Assembly: GCA_023387555.1 (NCBI GenBank)
Contig: JAEWHY010000516.1
Span: 1 to 25,725, forward strand
Length of the DNA: 25,725 bases
Direction of reading: 5' to 3'
Source of the DNA: Pseudomonadota bacterium
GTDB lineage: Bacteria > Pseudomonadota > Alphaproteobacteria > Rhizobiales > Xanthobacteraceae
Positions within the stretch are counted from its first letter, which is position 1, and each line of letters begins with the position of its first letter. Both the position numbers and the translations under genes were made by a program. Shown here piece after piece: positions 15,457-22,514 of the stretch. The notes beneath the pieces are model-generated. The model saw only the letters and a program-made list of their open reading frames with translations, was not told the origin of the DNA and did no database searches.

Positions 15457-15912
15457 AAGATTATCCGGCCCTGATGCGGGCCGCCAATTCAGGCCTGGGT
15501 GCGGTTGACGCGGGAAGAGGGCTTCCCCGGACCGGTCCCCGCGAAGGCGGCGGTACAGCAGCGTCAAGGGCGTGTAGCCGAAGCGGGCATTGGTCGACAC
15601 AACAGGTCGAACGACGAAACAAGGCGAACGAAAAACAATTTGCCGATTTGATCGGGTGCTGCTGCGGTGGCATCGGACCGATGAAGGTGAGTGCATCGGC
15701 GCACCGATCAGACGCGGCTAGTTGGCGCATGCACGCGCTGGGGGTGGCAAGCGATCGGACGAGACAGGTCCGAAACGAAAGAACGATCCAGGGGCAGGTT
15801 CTGCGGCACAGCGAGCGGAACTTTGGATCGTCACGAAACAACGACGTGAGGTTGGCGTAGAAATCCGCAACGCGGCAGGTGCCGCGCATCAGGAGTTGGC
15901 AACAGGCGAGCC
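15457..15912 (+). ncRNA. long structured 5' leader or small RNA upstream of DUF4167
   Basis: This 456-bp stretch carries no credible gene but a dense series of stems: TTGACGC with GCGTCAA (15505-15511/15561-15567) enclosing GGGAAG-AGGG-CTTCCC (15512-15527); TGATCGGGTGC with GCACCGATCA (15649-15659/15701-15710) enclosing CATCGG-A-CCGATG (15671-15683); CGGAC with GTCCG (15756-15760/15768-15772); CGATCCA with TGGATCG (15784-15790/15824-15830); and CGCGGC-AGGT-GCCGCG (15871-15886), 26 bp before the start codon. AGGAG (15891-15895) may be the ribosome-binding site. I checked for RNase P, tmRNA and riboswitch hallmarks known to me and found none. Leader or independent sRNA is inference. Confidence 0.5.
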
Positions 15913-16734
15913 ATGAGAAACGGTCAGAACAAGCATCGGATGCGGGGTCGCAGCCGCGGCGGCGGCGGCGGCAAGAGCCACAATCCGCTGACACGGGTTT
16001 ATGAATCGAACGGCCCTGACGTGAAGATTCGCGGCACCGCTAATCACGTTGCCGAAAAGTACATCCAGCTTGCGCGCGACGCGACCGCGTCCGGCGATCC
16101 GGTGGCCGCCGAGAATTACTATCAGCACGCCGAGCATTATTTCCGTCTGATCGCGGCGGCGCAGGAGCAATTCCGCCAGAGCCAGCCCTATCAGCAGCGC
16201 GACAGCGACGAGAGCTTCGATGGCGACGACGACTCGCAGCCGAACTACGCGGAGCCACATTCGCCGCAGCCGTATCAGCAGCCGCGCGAGTCGCAGCCGT
16301 ATCAGCAGCGCGAGCACAACTACCAGCCGCGGCACGACAATCGCCGTCAGGACAATCGCAACAACGAGCGTAACGACAATCGCGGCGACAATCGCAATGA
16401 GTCGCGCAGCAACGACTCGCGCAACAACGAGTCGCGCAACTACGAAGCGCGAAGCGAGCAGCGCAGCGAGAGCCGCCAGAACCAGCCGGACACTCGCCAG
16501 CCGCATCAGAACAACGGCGTGCAGGACGACAATGTCGACCGGCTGCCGTCCTTCATCACCGGCGCGCCGGCGCCGGCGGCGCCCCAGCCGGGCGGCGAAG
16601 CGCAGCCGGGCGGCGAGCGTTTTCCGAGCCGCCGTGGCCGGCGCCGCGATTATCGCGGTCCGCGGGCGAGCCGCACCGGTGGCGACGAGGGTGGCGATAC
16701 GGCCCAGCCGGCGCAGCCGCCGGCCGGCGAGTAA
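15913..16734 (+). CDS. DUF4167 domain protein, Arg/Gln/Asn-rich probable RNA-binding protein
   Basis: A 273-residue protein. Residues 1-24 are basic and Gly-rich (KHRMRGRSRGGGGGKSHNPL, an RGG-like patch). Residues 25-89 form the conserved DUF4167 core, with TRVYESNGPDVKIRGTANHVAEKYIQLARDA and a helix GDPVAAENYYQHAEHYFRLIAAAQEQF. Residues 90-205 are low-complexity and surely disordered, with repeated QPYQQ units and then many Asn-Arg-Ser-Glu residues. LPSFITG (211-217) is a short conserved-looking motif, followed by a Pro/Gly/Arg tail with SRRGRRRDYRGP. The composition suggests nucleic-acid binding and possibly condensate formation; this is inference, and I know of no established function. It is preceded by a long structured leader and ends before a strong bidirectional terminator. 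Confidence 0.9.
   Translation: MRNGQNKHRMRGRSRGGGGGKSHNPLTRVYESNGPDVKIRGTANHVAEKYIQLARDATASGDPVAAENYYQHAEHYFRLIAAAQEQFRQSQPYQQRDSDESFDGDDDSQPNYAEPHSPQPYQQPRESQPYQQREHNYQPRHDNRRQDNRNNERNDNRGDNRNESRSNDSRNNESRNYEARSEQRSESRQNQPDTRQPHQNNGVQDDNVDRLPSFITGAPAPAAPQPGGEAQPGGERFPSRRGRRRDYRGPRASRTGGDEGGDTAQPAQPPAGE
16399..16443 (+). repeat. three tandem 15-bp repeats inside the DUF4167 gene
   Basis: Units at 16399-16413, 16414-16428 and 16429-16443 follow the pattern GASTCGCGCARCWAC with one to three differences. They encode the Asn/Ser/Arg-rich ESRSN, DSRNN and ESRNY units of the disordered region. Because the unit is a multiple of three, slippage would change length without a frameshift. Confidence 0.75.
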
Positions 16735-16766
16735 TCGCGCAGCGCCTCTCACTTCGAGCGGAAAGA

Positions 16767-16798
16767 AAAAAGGGAGCCGGTCAATCCGGCTCCCTTTT
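16767..16798. terminator. bidirectional intrinsic terminator between DUF4167 and the convergent methyltransferase
   Basis: GGGAGCCGG (16772-16780) pairs perfectly with CCGGCTCCC (16786-16794) across a 5-nt loop, flanked by AAAA and TTTT that extend the stem. On the plus strand it is followed by TTTTGTTTT; on the minus strand the upstream A-rich stretch gives a T-run. It is therefore a good intrinsic terminator in both directions. The methyltransferase stop codon (complement of 16781-16783) lies in the loop. Confidence 0.93.
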
Positions 16799-17566
16799 GT
16801 TTTGCAGCGCCGTGTTGTGCAGCCCGGCGCGGGCTGCGCCTCCGGGCGAGGGCGCGAGCGCCGGCTCCAGCCGCGGCACAAGGACGCGCTTCTCGCGCCG
16901 CACCGGAATCGCGCGATAAGCCTGCTTGCTGGCTTCCACGATGTGGACGCCCGGAAACGGCGAGAGAAAGGTCGGCCCGACCCGTTCCCAGACACCGGCC
17001 GAGCGCAGGAACCAGTTGCGCTGAACCGGCGGTACGAACAGCGCCTCGCCCCAGCCAGTCGGCGTGAACATGGTCTCGCGCAGGATCCGGGTGATCTGCG
17101 ACCGCGAATAGGGCCGGCCATAGCCGAATGGCGTCGTATCCATGCGTGCCCAAAGCCCGCGTCGGTTCGGCACCACTGCAATCAGCCGCCCATTGGCCGA
17201 CAGCACCCGCCAGACCTCGCGCAGCAGCCGGACCGGATCGTCCGCCATTTCAAGCGCATGGACCAGCAGCACAAGATCGACCGCCGCATCGGTCAGCGGC
17301 AATGCGGCCTCATCGACCAGCGCGGCAAGCCCCGGCCGGTTCGACGGCCATTTCACCACGCCCTGCGAGGCCGGCATGAAGGCGAGACAGCGCTCCGCTT
17401 CCTCCCGGAACAGCCCGAGGTAAGGCGTGGTATAGCCGATACCGGCCACCCGCACGCCACGCGTCCCGTTCAGCTGCGCGCGGATCCCCTGCCCGACGAA
17501 ACGCCGCGCCACGATCCCGAGCGACTGGGAATAGAAATTCCGCAGATCGACGACGTCGATGAACAT
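16781..17566 (-). CDS. class I SAM-dependent methyltransferase domain protein
   Basis: A 261-residue protein with the Methyltransf_11 character: LPLTDAAVDLVLLVHALEMADDPVRLLREVWRVLSANGRLIAVVPNRRGLWARM matches the post-motif-I region with the conserved hydrophobic strand, the ALE helix and the LRP-like (VLSANGRL) strand. The usual Gly-rich SAM motif I (xLDxGxG) is not visible at its expected place, where RGVRVAGIGYTTPYLG stands, so SAM binding may be modified. The start at 17566 (MFIDVVDLRNFYSQSLG) is preferred; upstream the frame is antisense to gloB. The last codons form one arm of the terminator hairpin and the stop is in its loop. It is divergent from gloB, 108 bp apart. Substrate is unknown. 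Confidence 0.85.
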   Translation of the reverse strand: MFIDVVDLRNFYSQSLGIVARRFVGQGIRAQLNGTRGVRVAGIGYTTPYLGLFREEAERCLAFMPASQGVVKWPSNRPGLAALVDEAALPLTDAAVDLVLLVHALEMADDPVRLLREVWRVLSANGRLIAVVPNRRGLWARMDTTPFGYGRPYSRSQITRILRETMFTPTGWGEALFVPPVQRNWFLRSAGVWERVGPTFLSPFPGVHIVEASKQAYRAIPVRREKRVLVPRLEPALAPSPGGAARAGLHNTALQNKREPD

Positions 17567-17674
17567 GGCTGCAACGGTAGCATGAAACGAGCCGATGGTG
17601 CGCCCGCGTCTCGCATTCTCGGCGCGGCGCGGGCATGTTAGCGTCAGGGCACAAACTGAGGACACGGAACTGAC

Positions 17675-18442
17675 ATGCCGGCGAAAATCCACCAATTCCC
17701 CTGCCTCTCCGACAATTTCGGGGTTCTGATCCACGATCCCGAGACCGGGGCCACCGCCGCGATCGACGCGCCGGAGGCGGCCGCCGTCGAGCAGGCCCTG
17801 AAGGATACCGGCTGGACGCTGACCGACATCCTGGTGACGCATCACCATGCCGATCACACGCAGGGCATCCCGGAGCTGAAGGCGAAGTACAAGTGCAAGG
17901 TCACCTCGCCGAGGAACGAGGCGGCCAAGATCGCCGATACCGACGCGACCTACGGCGAAGGCGACACCGTGAAGGTCGGCTCGCTGGAAGCCCGTGTCAT
18001 CGACACGCCCGGCCATACCGCGGGCCATATCTCGCTGGTGTTCGACAAGGAGAAGGTCGGGTTCTTCGGCGACACGCTGTTCTCGATCGGCTGCGGCCGC
18101 GTGATCGAAGGCACGCCCGCGCAGATGTGGGACTCGCTTTTGAAGATCCGCGCGCTGCCGGACGACATCAGCTTCTATTGCGGCCACGAATATACGCAGT
18201 CGAACATCAAGTTCGCGCTCACCATCGAGCCCGACAATCCGGCGCTGCAGAAGCGCGCGGCCGAAGTCGACGAACTGCGCGCCGCCGGCAAGCCGACGCT
18301 GCCGCAGACGCTCGGCGCGGAGAAAGCCGCCAATGTGTTCCTGCGCGCCGACATGCCTTCGGTTGCCGATGCCGTCGGCATGGGCGGTCAGCCCGCGGCC
18401 GAGGTGTTCCGGGAGATTCGGGAGCGCAAGAACAAGTTCTGA
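17675..18442 (+). CDS. gloB: hydroxyacylglutathione hydrolase (glyoxalase II)
   Basis: A 255-residue metallo-beta-lactamase-fold hydrolase that splits S-D-lactoylglutathione to lactate and glutathione, the second step of methylglyoxal detoxification. The binuclear metal site is THHHADH (55-61), joined by DTPGHTAGH, the FFGDTLFSIGCGR segment with its bridging Asp, and YCGHEYTQSN. The C-terminal substrate-binding helical part (NPALQKRAAEVDELRAAGKPTLPQTLGAEKAANVFLRAD) is of GloB type and separates it from other MBL-fold hydrolases. Length is typical (about 255). No glyoxalase I gene is in the window. Confidence 0.95.
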   Translation: MPAKIHQFPCLSDNFGVLIHDPETGATAAIDAPEAAAVEQALKDTGWTLTDILVTHHHADHTQGIPELKAKYKCKVTSPRNEAAKIADTDATYGEGDTVKVGSLEARVIDTPGHTAGHISLVFDKEKVGFFGDTLFSIGCGRVIEGTPAQMWDSLLKIRALPDDISFYCGHEYTQSNIKFALTIEPDNPALQKRAAEVDELRAAGKPTLPQTLGAEKAANVFLRADMPSVADAVGMGGQPAAEVFREIRERKNKF

Positions 18443-18467
18443 CGTGATCGATATTCGATTATTTCAC

Positions 18468-18578
18468 CGTCATTCCGGGACCGCGCCGAAGGCGCGGGCC
18501 CGGAATCCAGAGGCGACAAGCGCGGCGCCCGCGGGCCTGGATTCCGGGCTCGTCGCTTCGCGACGCCCCGGAATGATC
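18468..18578. repeat. palindromic intergenic repeat, family 2
   Basis: A nested inverted repeat of about 110 bp. The outer arms are TCATTCCGGG (18470-18479) and CCCGGAATGA (18567-18576); the inner arms are CCCGGAATCCAG (18499-18510) and CTGGATTCCGGG (18537-18548). Each side also holds its own hairpin, CCGCGCC-GAA-GGCGCGG (18481-18497) and CGTCGC-TTC-GCGACG (18551-18565). I recognise this kind of unit as a dispersed intergenic repeat of Bradyrhizobium-type genomes. It ends 9 bp before the CoA-transferase start codon. Confidence 0.88.
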
Positions 18579-18586
18579 GTAGACCC

Positions 18587-19729
18587 ATGACCCTTCCCCT
18601 CTCCGGCCTCCTCGTGGTTTCGCTCGAACAGGCAGTCGCGGCGCCGCAGGCGACCTGCCGCCTCGCCGACGCCGGCGCGCGCGTCATCAAGATCGAGCGG
18701 CCGGAAGGGGATTTCGCGCGCGGCTATGACAGCTATGTGCACGGCGAGAGCGCCAACTTCGTCTGGCTCAATCGCGGCAAGGAATCGGTCGTGCTCGATC
18801 TCGGCCGCGCCGAGGACAAGGCGCTGTTCGCCGCGCTGCTCGCGAAGGCCGATGTGTTCATGCAGAATCTCAAGCCCGGCGCGATCGCAAAGCTCGGCTT
18901 TCCGATCGCGCAATTGCGCAAGCAATATCCGCGGCTGATCTGCTGCTCGATCTCCGGCTACGGCGAGAGCGGCCCCTACACCGCGCGCAAGGCTTACGAT
19001 CTCCTCGTGCAAGCCGAGGTCGGACTGGCCTCCATCACCGGCGGACCGGACGCACCGGCGCGGGTCGGATTTTCCGTCGCCGACATCGGCGCCGGCATGA
19101 ATGCCTATCAGGCGATCCTGGAAGCCCTGATCGCGCGCGGCCGCACCGGCGAGGGCGCGGCGATCCAGGTGTCGCTGTTCGACGCCATGGCGGAATGGAT
19201 GACGGTGCCGCTGCTCTCGCACGAGGGCGGCCATCCGTTCAAGCGGATCGGCCTCGCGCATGCGGCGATCGCGCCCTATGGCGTGTTCAAGTCGAAGGAC
19301 GGCGCCGACATTCTGATCTCGATCCAGAACGACCGCGAATGGCGCGTGCTGGCCGAGCGCGTGCTCGGCGATGCAGCGCTCGGCACCGACCCGAAATTCG
19401 CAACCAGCATCCAGCGCGTCGTCCACCGCAAGGAGACAGACGCCGCCGTCGCCGTGGCCTTCGCGCGCCATGATGTCGCGGCATTGATCGCCATGCTGGA
19501 CAACGCCGATATCGCCTTCGCCCGCGTCAACGATTGCGCGCTGCTTTCGGCGCATCCGCATCTGCGGCGCATCGAGGTCGAGACGCCGAGCGGGCCGGCT
19601 ACGATGCCGGCACCGGCGCCGATCATCGAAGGCCAGCGGCACTACGGACGTGTGCCTGCGCTGGGCGAACATACCGACGCCATTCGCGCCGAATTCACGA
19701 CAAACGCCAACGAGGGGAGACGACCATGA
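18587..19729 (+). CDS. CaiB/BaiF (family III) CoA-transferase
   Basis: A 380-residue family III CoA-transferase, which moves CoA between carboxylic acids through an aspartyl-CoA thioester. It shows the N-terminal pattern LSGLLVVSLEQAVAAPQATCRLADAGARVIKIERPEGDFARGYD (5-48), WLNRGKESVVLDL (60-72), the NLKPGAIAKLGF helix, SISGYGESGPY (121-131) and the candidate catalytic Asp D166 in GFSVADIGAGMNAYQAIL. Donor and acceptor acids are unknown. The start codon lies 9 bp after a palindromic repeat and has no recognisable Shine-Dalgarno. The stop overlaps the next gene by 4 bp (ATGA), so the two act together. Confidence 0.93.
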   Translation: MTLPLSGLLVVSLEQAVAAPQATCRLADAGARVIKIERPEGDFARGYDSYVHGESANFVWLNRGKESVVLDLGRAEDKALFAALLAKADVFMQNLKPGAIAKLGFPIAQLRKQYPRLICCSISGYGESGPYTARKAYDLLVQAEVGLASITGGPDAPARVGFSVADIGAGMNAYQAILEALIARGRTGEGAAIQVSLFDAMAEWMTVPLLSHEGGHPFKRIGLAHAAIAPYGVFKSKDGADILISIQNDREWRVLAERVLGDAALGTDPKFATSIQRVVHRKETDAAVAVAFARHDVAALIAMLDNADIAFARVNDCALLSAHPHLRRIEVETPSGPATMPAPAPIIEGQRHYGRVPALGEHTDAIRAEFTTNANEGRRP

Positions 19730-20103
19730 ACAAGGAGATGTACGACAAGGGGCTTTCGATCCGCCGCAAGGTGCTGGGCGATGCCTATGTCGATGCCGCG
19801 CTGAGCAACGTCGACGACTTCAACCGGCCACTGCAGGAACTTGTCACCGAATATTGCTGGGGCAATGTCTGGGGCCGCGAGGGGCTGCCGCTCAAGCAGC
19901 GCTCGATGCTGAACCTTGCGATGATTTCCATTCTCAACCGGCCGCACGAACTGAAGGCGCACATCAAGGGCGCGCTGACCAATGGCGTGACCAAGAACGA
20001 GATCATGGAGGTGTTCCTGCAGGTCGCGATCTACGCCGGCGTGCCCTGCGCGGTGGATTCGTTCCGGATCGCCCGCGAGGTATTCGTGGCGGAGGACAAG
20101 TGA
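19726..20103 (+). CDS. carboxymuconolactone decarboxylase family protein (PcaC/AhpD-like fold)
   Basis: A 125-residue all-helical protein closely matching the PcaC pattern: VTEYCWGNVWGREGLPLKQRSMLNLAMISILNRPHELKAHIKGALTNGVTKNEIMEVFLQVAIYAGVPCAVDSFRIAREVF. True PcaC decarboxylates 4-carboxymuconolactone in protocatechuate degradation, but no other pca genes are here, so another decarboxylation is possible. There is no CxxC redox pair of AhpD type. GAGGGGAGA (19711-19719) is a strong Shine-Dalgarno. It is translationally coupled to the CoA-transferase, suggesting a shared pathway of an aromatic or dicarboxylic acid. Confidence 0.9.
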   Translation: MNKEMYDKGLSIRRKVLGDAYVDAALSNVDDFNRPLQELVTEYCWGNVWGREGLPLKQRSMLNLAMISILNRPHELKAHIKGALTNGVTKNEIMEVFLQVAIYAGVPCAVDSFRIAREVFVAEDK

Positions 20104-20194
20104 CCCCGGTCATGGCCGGGCTTGACCAGGCCATCCATCGACGCAAAGGCCTTCTTTATGAATGGATGCGCGGGTCAAGCCCGCGCATGACGGG
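20104..20194. repeat. palindromic intergenic repeat, family 3
   Basis: An imperfect inverted repeat of about 91 bp. The left arm (20104-20138) contains GTCATGGCCGGGCTTGACC then CCATCCAT; the right arm (20162-20194) contains ATGGATG then GGGTCAAGCCCGCGCATGAC. A spacer of about 23 bp forms the loop. It begins right after the CMD-family stop and ends 5 bp before the glk start codon. It resembles dispersed repeats of Bradyrhizobium/Rhodopseudomonas-type genomes. Confidence 0.85.
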
Positions 20195-20199
20195 AAACG

Positions 20200-21153
20200 A
20201 TGGCTGACATCCTGATTGCCGATATCGGCGGAACCACCAGCCGTGCGGCGTTCGCGTCGCCCGGCCGGCGGCCCGAGCGTATCGTCACCATCCCCAATGA
20301 CAGCGTCGACGGGCCGGAAGGCGTGCTGGCGCGTCTGCTCGACGGCGCACCGCAGCGTCCGCGTGCGGCGGTGCTGGCGCTGGCGGCGCCGGTCTGCGGC
20401 GAGGAGATCGTGCTCACCAATCGCAACTGGTGTGTGCGGCTACGCGATCTCTCCGCCCGGTTCGGGCTTTCGCCGATCCATGCGGTCAACGACTTCGAGG
20501 CGCTGGCGTGGGGCCTGCCGTCACTGCATGGCGACGACCTGCAGGTGATCGGCGACGACGGCGCGTTTCCGGACGGCGTGAAGCTGGTAGTCGGTCCGGG
20601 CACCGGTCTCGGTGTCGCCGCGCTGGTGCCGGCCGGCCAGGGAACCGGTTATGGCGTGCATGTGATCGCCAGCGAAGCCGGTCATTCGTCGTTCGGTCCG
20701 GCCTATGCCGACGAGGCCATCATCTTCCATCGGCTCGCGGAAAAGATCGCGCCGCTGTCGGCCGAACGGGTTTTGTCCGGTGCCGGCCTCGCGGCGCTGC
20801 ACGAGGCGATGAATCCCGGCACGCTGCGGGTGGCGCCGGAGATGATCGTTCGGCAGGCCCGCGCCGGCGAGCGCTCCGCGCGCGCGAGCGTGGCGATGTT
20901 CGTGCGGCTGCTCGGCCGCTTCGCCGGCGACATGGCGCTGACGTTCCGCGCCACCGGCGGCGTCTATATCGCCGGCGGCGTTGCGACCGGCCTCGGCCCG
21001 CTGTTCGATCCGCGGCTGTTCCGGGCCGCCTTCGAACGTCATCCGCCGTATGAGGCGATGCTCAAGGCGATCCCGACGGCGCTGATCACCTGCGAGGAGC
21101 CGGGCCTGATCGGCTGCGTGGCGGTGGCGGAACGGCTGATCCGCGCGACCTGA
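20200..21153 (+). CDS. glk: glucokinase
   Basis: A 317-residue ATP-dependent glucokinase of the E. coli Glk (ROK-distant) family that phosphorylates glucose to glucose-6-phosphate in the cytosol. Phosphate loop 1 is ADIGGTTSRAA (7-17); NDFEALAWGLPSL (97-109) carries the catalytic Asp D98; phosphate loop 2 is VGPGTGLGVAAL (131-142); SEAGHSSFGP holds the sugar-binding Glu and His; VYIAGGVATGLGPLF closes the adenosine site. Length is typical (about 320). The only Shine-Dalgarno-like run (GGGAAA) belongs to the palindromic repeat that abuts the start. The stop is 6 bp from that of the convergent S41 gene. Confidence 0.95.
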   Translation: MADILIADIGGTTSRAAFASPGRRPERIVTIPNDSVDGPEGVLARLLDGAPQRPRAAVLALAAPVCGEEIVLTNRNWCVRLRDLSARFGLSPIHAVNDFEALAWGLPSLHGDDLQVIGDDGAFPDGVKLVVGPGTGLGVAALVPAGQGTGYGVHVIASEAGHSSFGPAYADEAIIFHRLAEKIAPLSAERVLSGAGLAALHEAMNPGTLRVAPEMIVRQARAGERSARASVAMFVRLLGRFAGDMALTFRATGGVYIAGGVATGLGPLFDPRLFRAAFERHPPYEAMLKAIPTALITCEEPGLIGCVAVAERLIRAT

Positions 21154-21159
21154 AGCATT

Positions 21160-22437
21160 TCAAATCCTGATACGGCGCTGCAGTTCGGTCACCGCGCGAT
21201 CGAATTGCGGATCGGCGCCGTCCGCATAAGGCAGGTCGAACGGCACCGTGATGTCGGGCTTGACGCCGATGCCTTCGAAGCGCCGGCCATCGAGCTTCAC
21301 ATCGTTGACGGCCAGCAGCATCAGGCTGTCGTCGTTCAGGAGGAACGAGCGCACCGTGAGCACCGCGCCCGCGGTCCGCAAGCCGATCAGCGGGATGCCG
21401 GCCTGCTGCAACGAATAGGCGATGATCTCCATGCTCGACCGCGTGCCCTGATCGATGATGGCGACCATGGGCTTCCGCCAGCGTGACACCAGCGCGCGCT
21501 CCTTGCCGTCGCGTCCGGTGATCGTCATGTCGCGCGTCTCGCTGAGGAATAGGTCCGCCGCCTCGCTGCCGTAACCGCCCCAGCGGCTGCGCAGATCGAG
21601 CACCAAGCCGTCGGCATTGCGCAGCGGCTCCGAGGCCAGAAGCTCGTTCAGGAGACCGCGCATGTTCTCCGAGCCATAAGTCCACAGCCGGATGGTTCCG
21701 ATCCGCAGTCCATCCTTCTCGATCACGCGCACGCTGTTGCGGATCGCATCGGACAGCGACACATTGGGCCGCAGCCAGACCACCGGCACATCGAGAGCAA
21801 CACTATCCGCATCGGCCTGTCGCCTGATCCGGAGCGCAACCGCGCCGCCGGCCCGCCCCTTGAATGAATCGATCGGGTGATACGGTTTGCCGTCCACCGC
21901 TACGATCTCGTCGCCGACGCGCAGCCCGGCCTTTGCCGCCGGTCCGCCATCGTAGACATGGGACACGAACAGCCGGCCCGCGATCGGGCGCGTAACCATG
22001 CCGATGCCTTCATAGGCGATGTGACCGTCATGCATCGCCCGCGTCGCCCGATGGCCGCGGGTCTGGAAGACGTCGAGCAGCTCGTAGTATTCGATCTGGT
22101 CCGGCGTGTAGCGCGTGGTGTGCGAAACCTTGAGCGCGCGCAGCGCGTCCGCGATCACACGACCGGCTTCCACTGTGGTTTGCGCGCTCTCGCGGCCGGC
22201 CTTCACCGTATCGAGAAACGGCTTCAGCCCGGCCGGGTCATAGAAATACTTGGCGGCGATGCGCTCGGCCTGATCGAGCAGTTCGGCCGGCGGAATGCTG
22301 CCACTCAGCGCGCCGAGCGCCGCATCGGCCTTGCGGCCGGCCTCCGCGAATGGCGCGGCCTGTTCCTCCGCGTGACCGTGGATCGGGGCCGCGAACAGCG
22401 CCACGGCGATGGCGGCCTGCAGCAAAAGCTTGCGCAT
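21160..22437 (-). CDS. secreted S41-family peptidase with PDZ domain
   Basis: A 425-residue protein with a signal peptide (MRKLLLQAAIAVALFAAPIHGHA, cleavage near 23). An N-terminal helical region (about 25-125) precedes a PDZ domain (about 140-215, SHVYDGGPAAKAGLRVGDEIVAVDGK) and the S41 catalytic domain (about 240-425). GLVLDLRSRWGGYG is the DLRxNxGG strand with Asn replaced by Arg-Trp. TRSSMEIIAYSLQQAG (332-347) carries the candidate nucleophile S335, and GLRTAGAVLT follows. The CtpA-type catalytic Lys (TFGKG) is absent, so it fits the S41 subfamily with SSxE/TAG motifs, or is a degenerate member. Likely periplasmic. The start at 22437 follows the macro-domain stop by 77 bp. Confidence 0.88.
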   Translation of the reverse strand: MRKLLLQAAIAVALFAAPIHGHAEEQAAPFAEAGRKADAALGALSGSIPPAELLDQAERIAAKYFYDPAGLKPFLDTVKAGRESAQTTVEAGRVIADALRALKVSHTTRYTPDQIEYYELLDVFQTRGHRATRAMHDGHIAYEGIGMVTRPIAGRLFVSHVYDGGPAAKAGLRVGDEIVAVDGKPYHPIDSFKGRAGGAVALRIRRQADADSVALDVPVVWLRPNVSLSDAIRNSVRVIEKDGLRIGTIRLWTYGSENMRGLLNELLASEPLRNADGLVLDLRSRWGGYGSEAADLFLSETRDMTITGRDGKERALVSRWRKPMVAIIDQGTRSSMEIIAYSLQQAGIPLIGLRTAGAVLTVRSFLLNDDSLMLLAVNDVKLDGRRFEGIGVKPDITVPFDLPYADGADPQFDRAVTELQRRIRI

Positions 22438-22514
22438 CAAATATTCTCCGGCCGCCCGCGCAACGACTTTGGCCTGCAAATCGGCCGAAATTCGGGTGCG
22501 CAGAACCGACGTGC

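Noticed and set aside
15600..15700. Possible tmRNA tag-like codons (Ala-Asn-Glu-Lys-Gln) in the leader
   Set aside because: Alphaproteobacterial tmRNA tags start Ala-Asn-Asp-Asn and end in Ala-Ala; neither that nor the tRNA-like parts are present.
15423..15860. A 145-codon plus-strand frame in the prmC-DUF4167 interval, starting with TTG
   Set aside because: No Shine-Dalgarno, no recognisable domain, and the region is better explained by RNA stems. The overlapping minus-strand frame at 15461-15994 is rejected for the same reasons.
17567..18187. Extension of the methyltransferase frame upstream to 18187
   Set aside because: It is antisense to gloB and lacks methyltransferase character; the start at 17566 fits the divergent arrangement.
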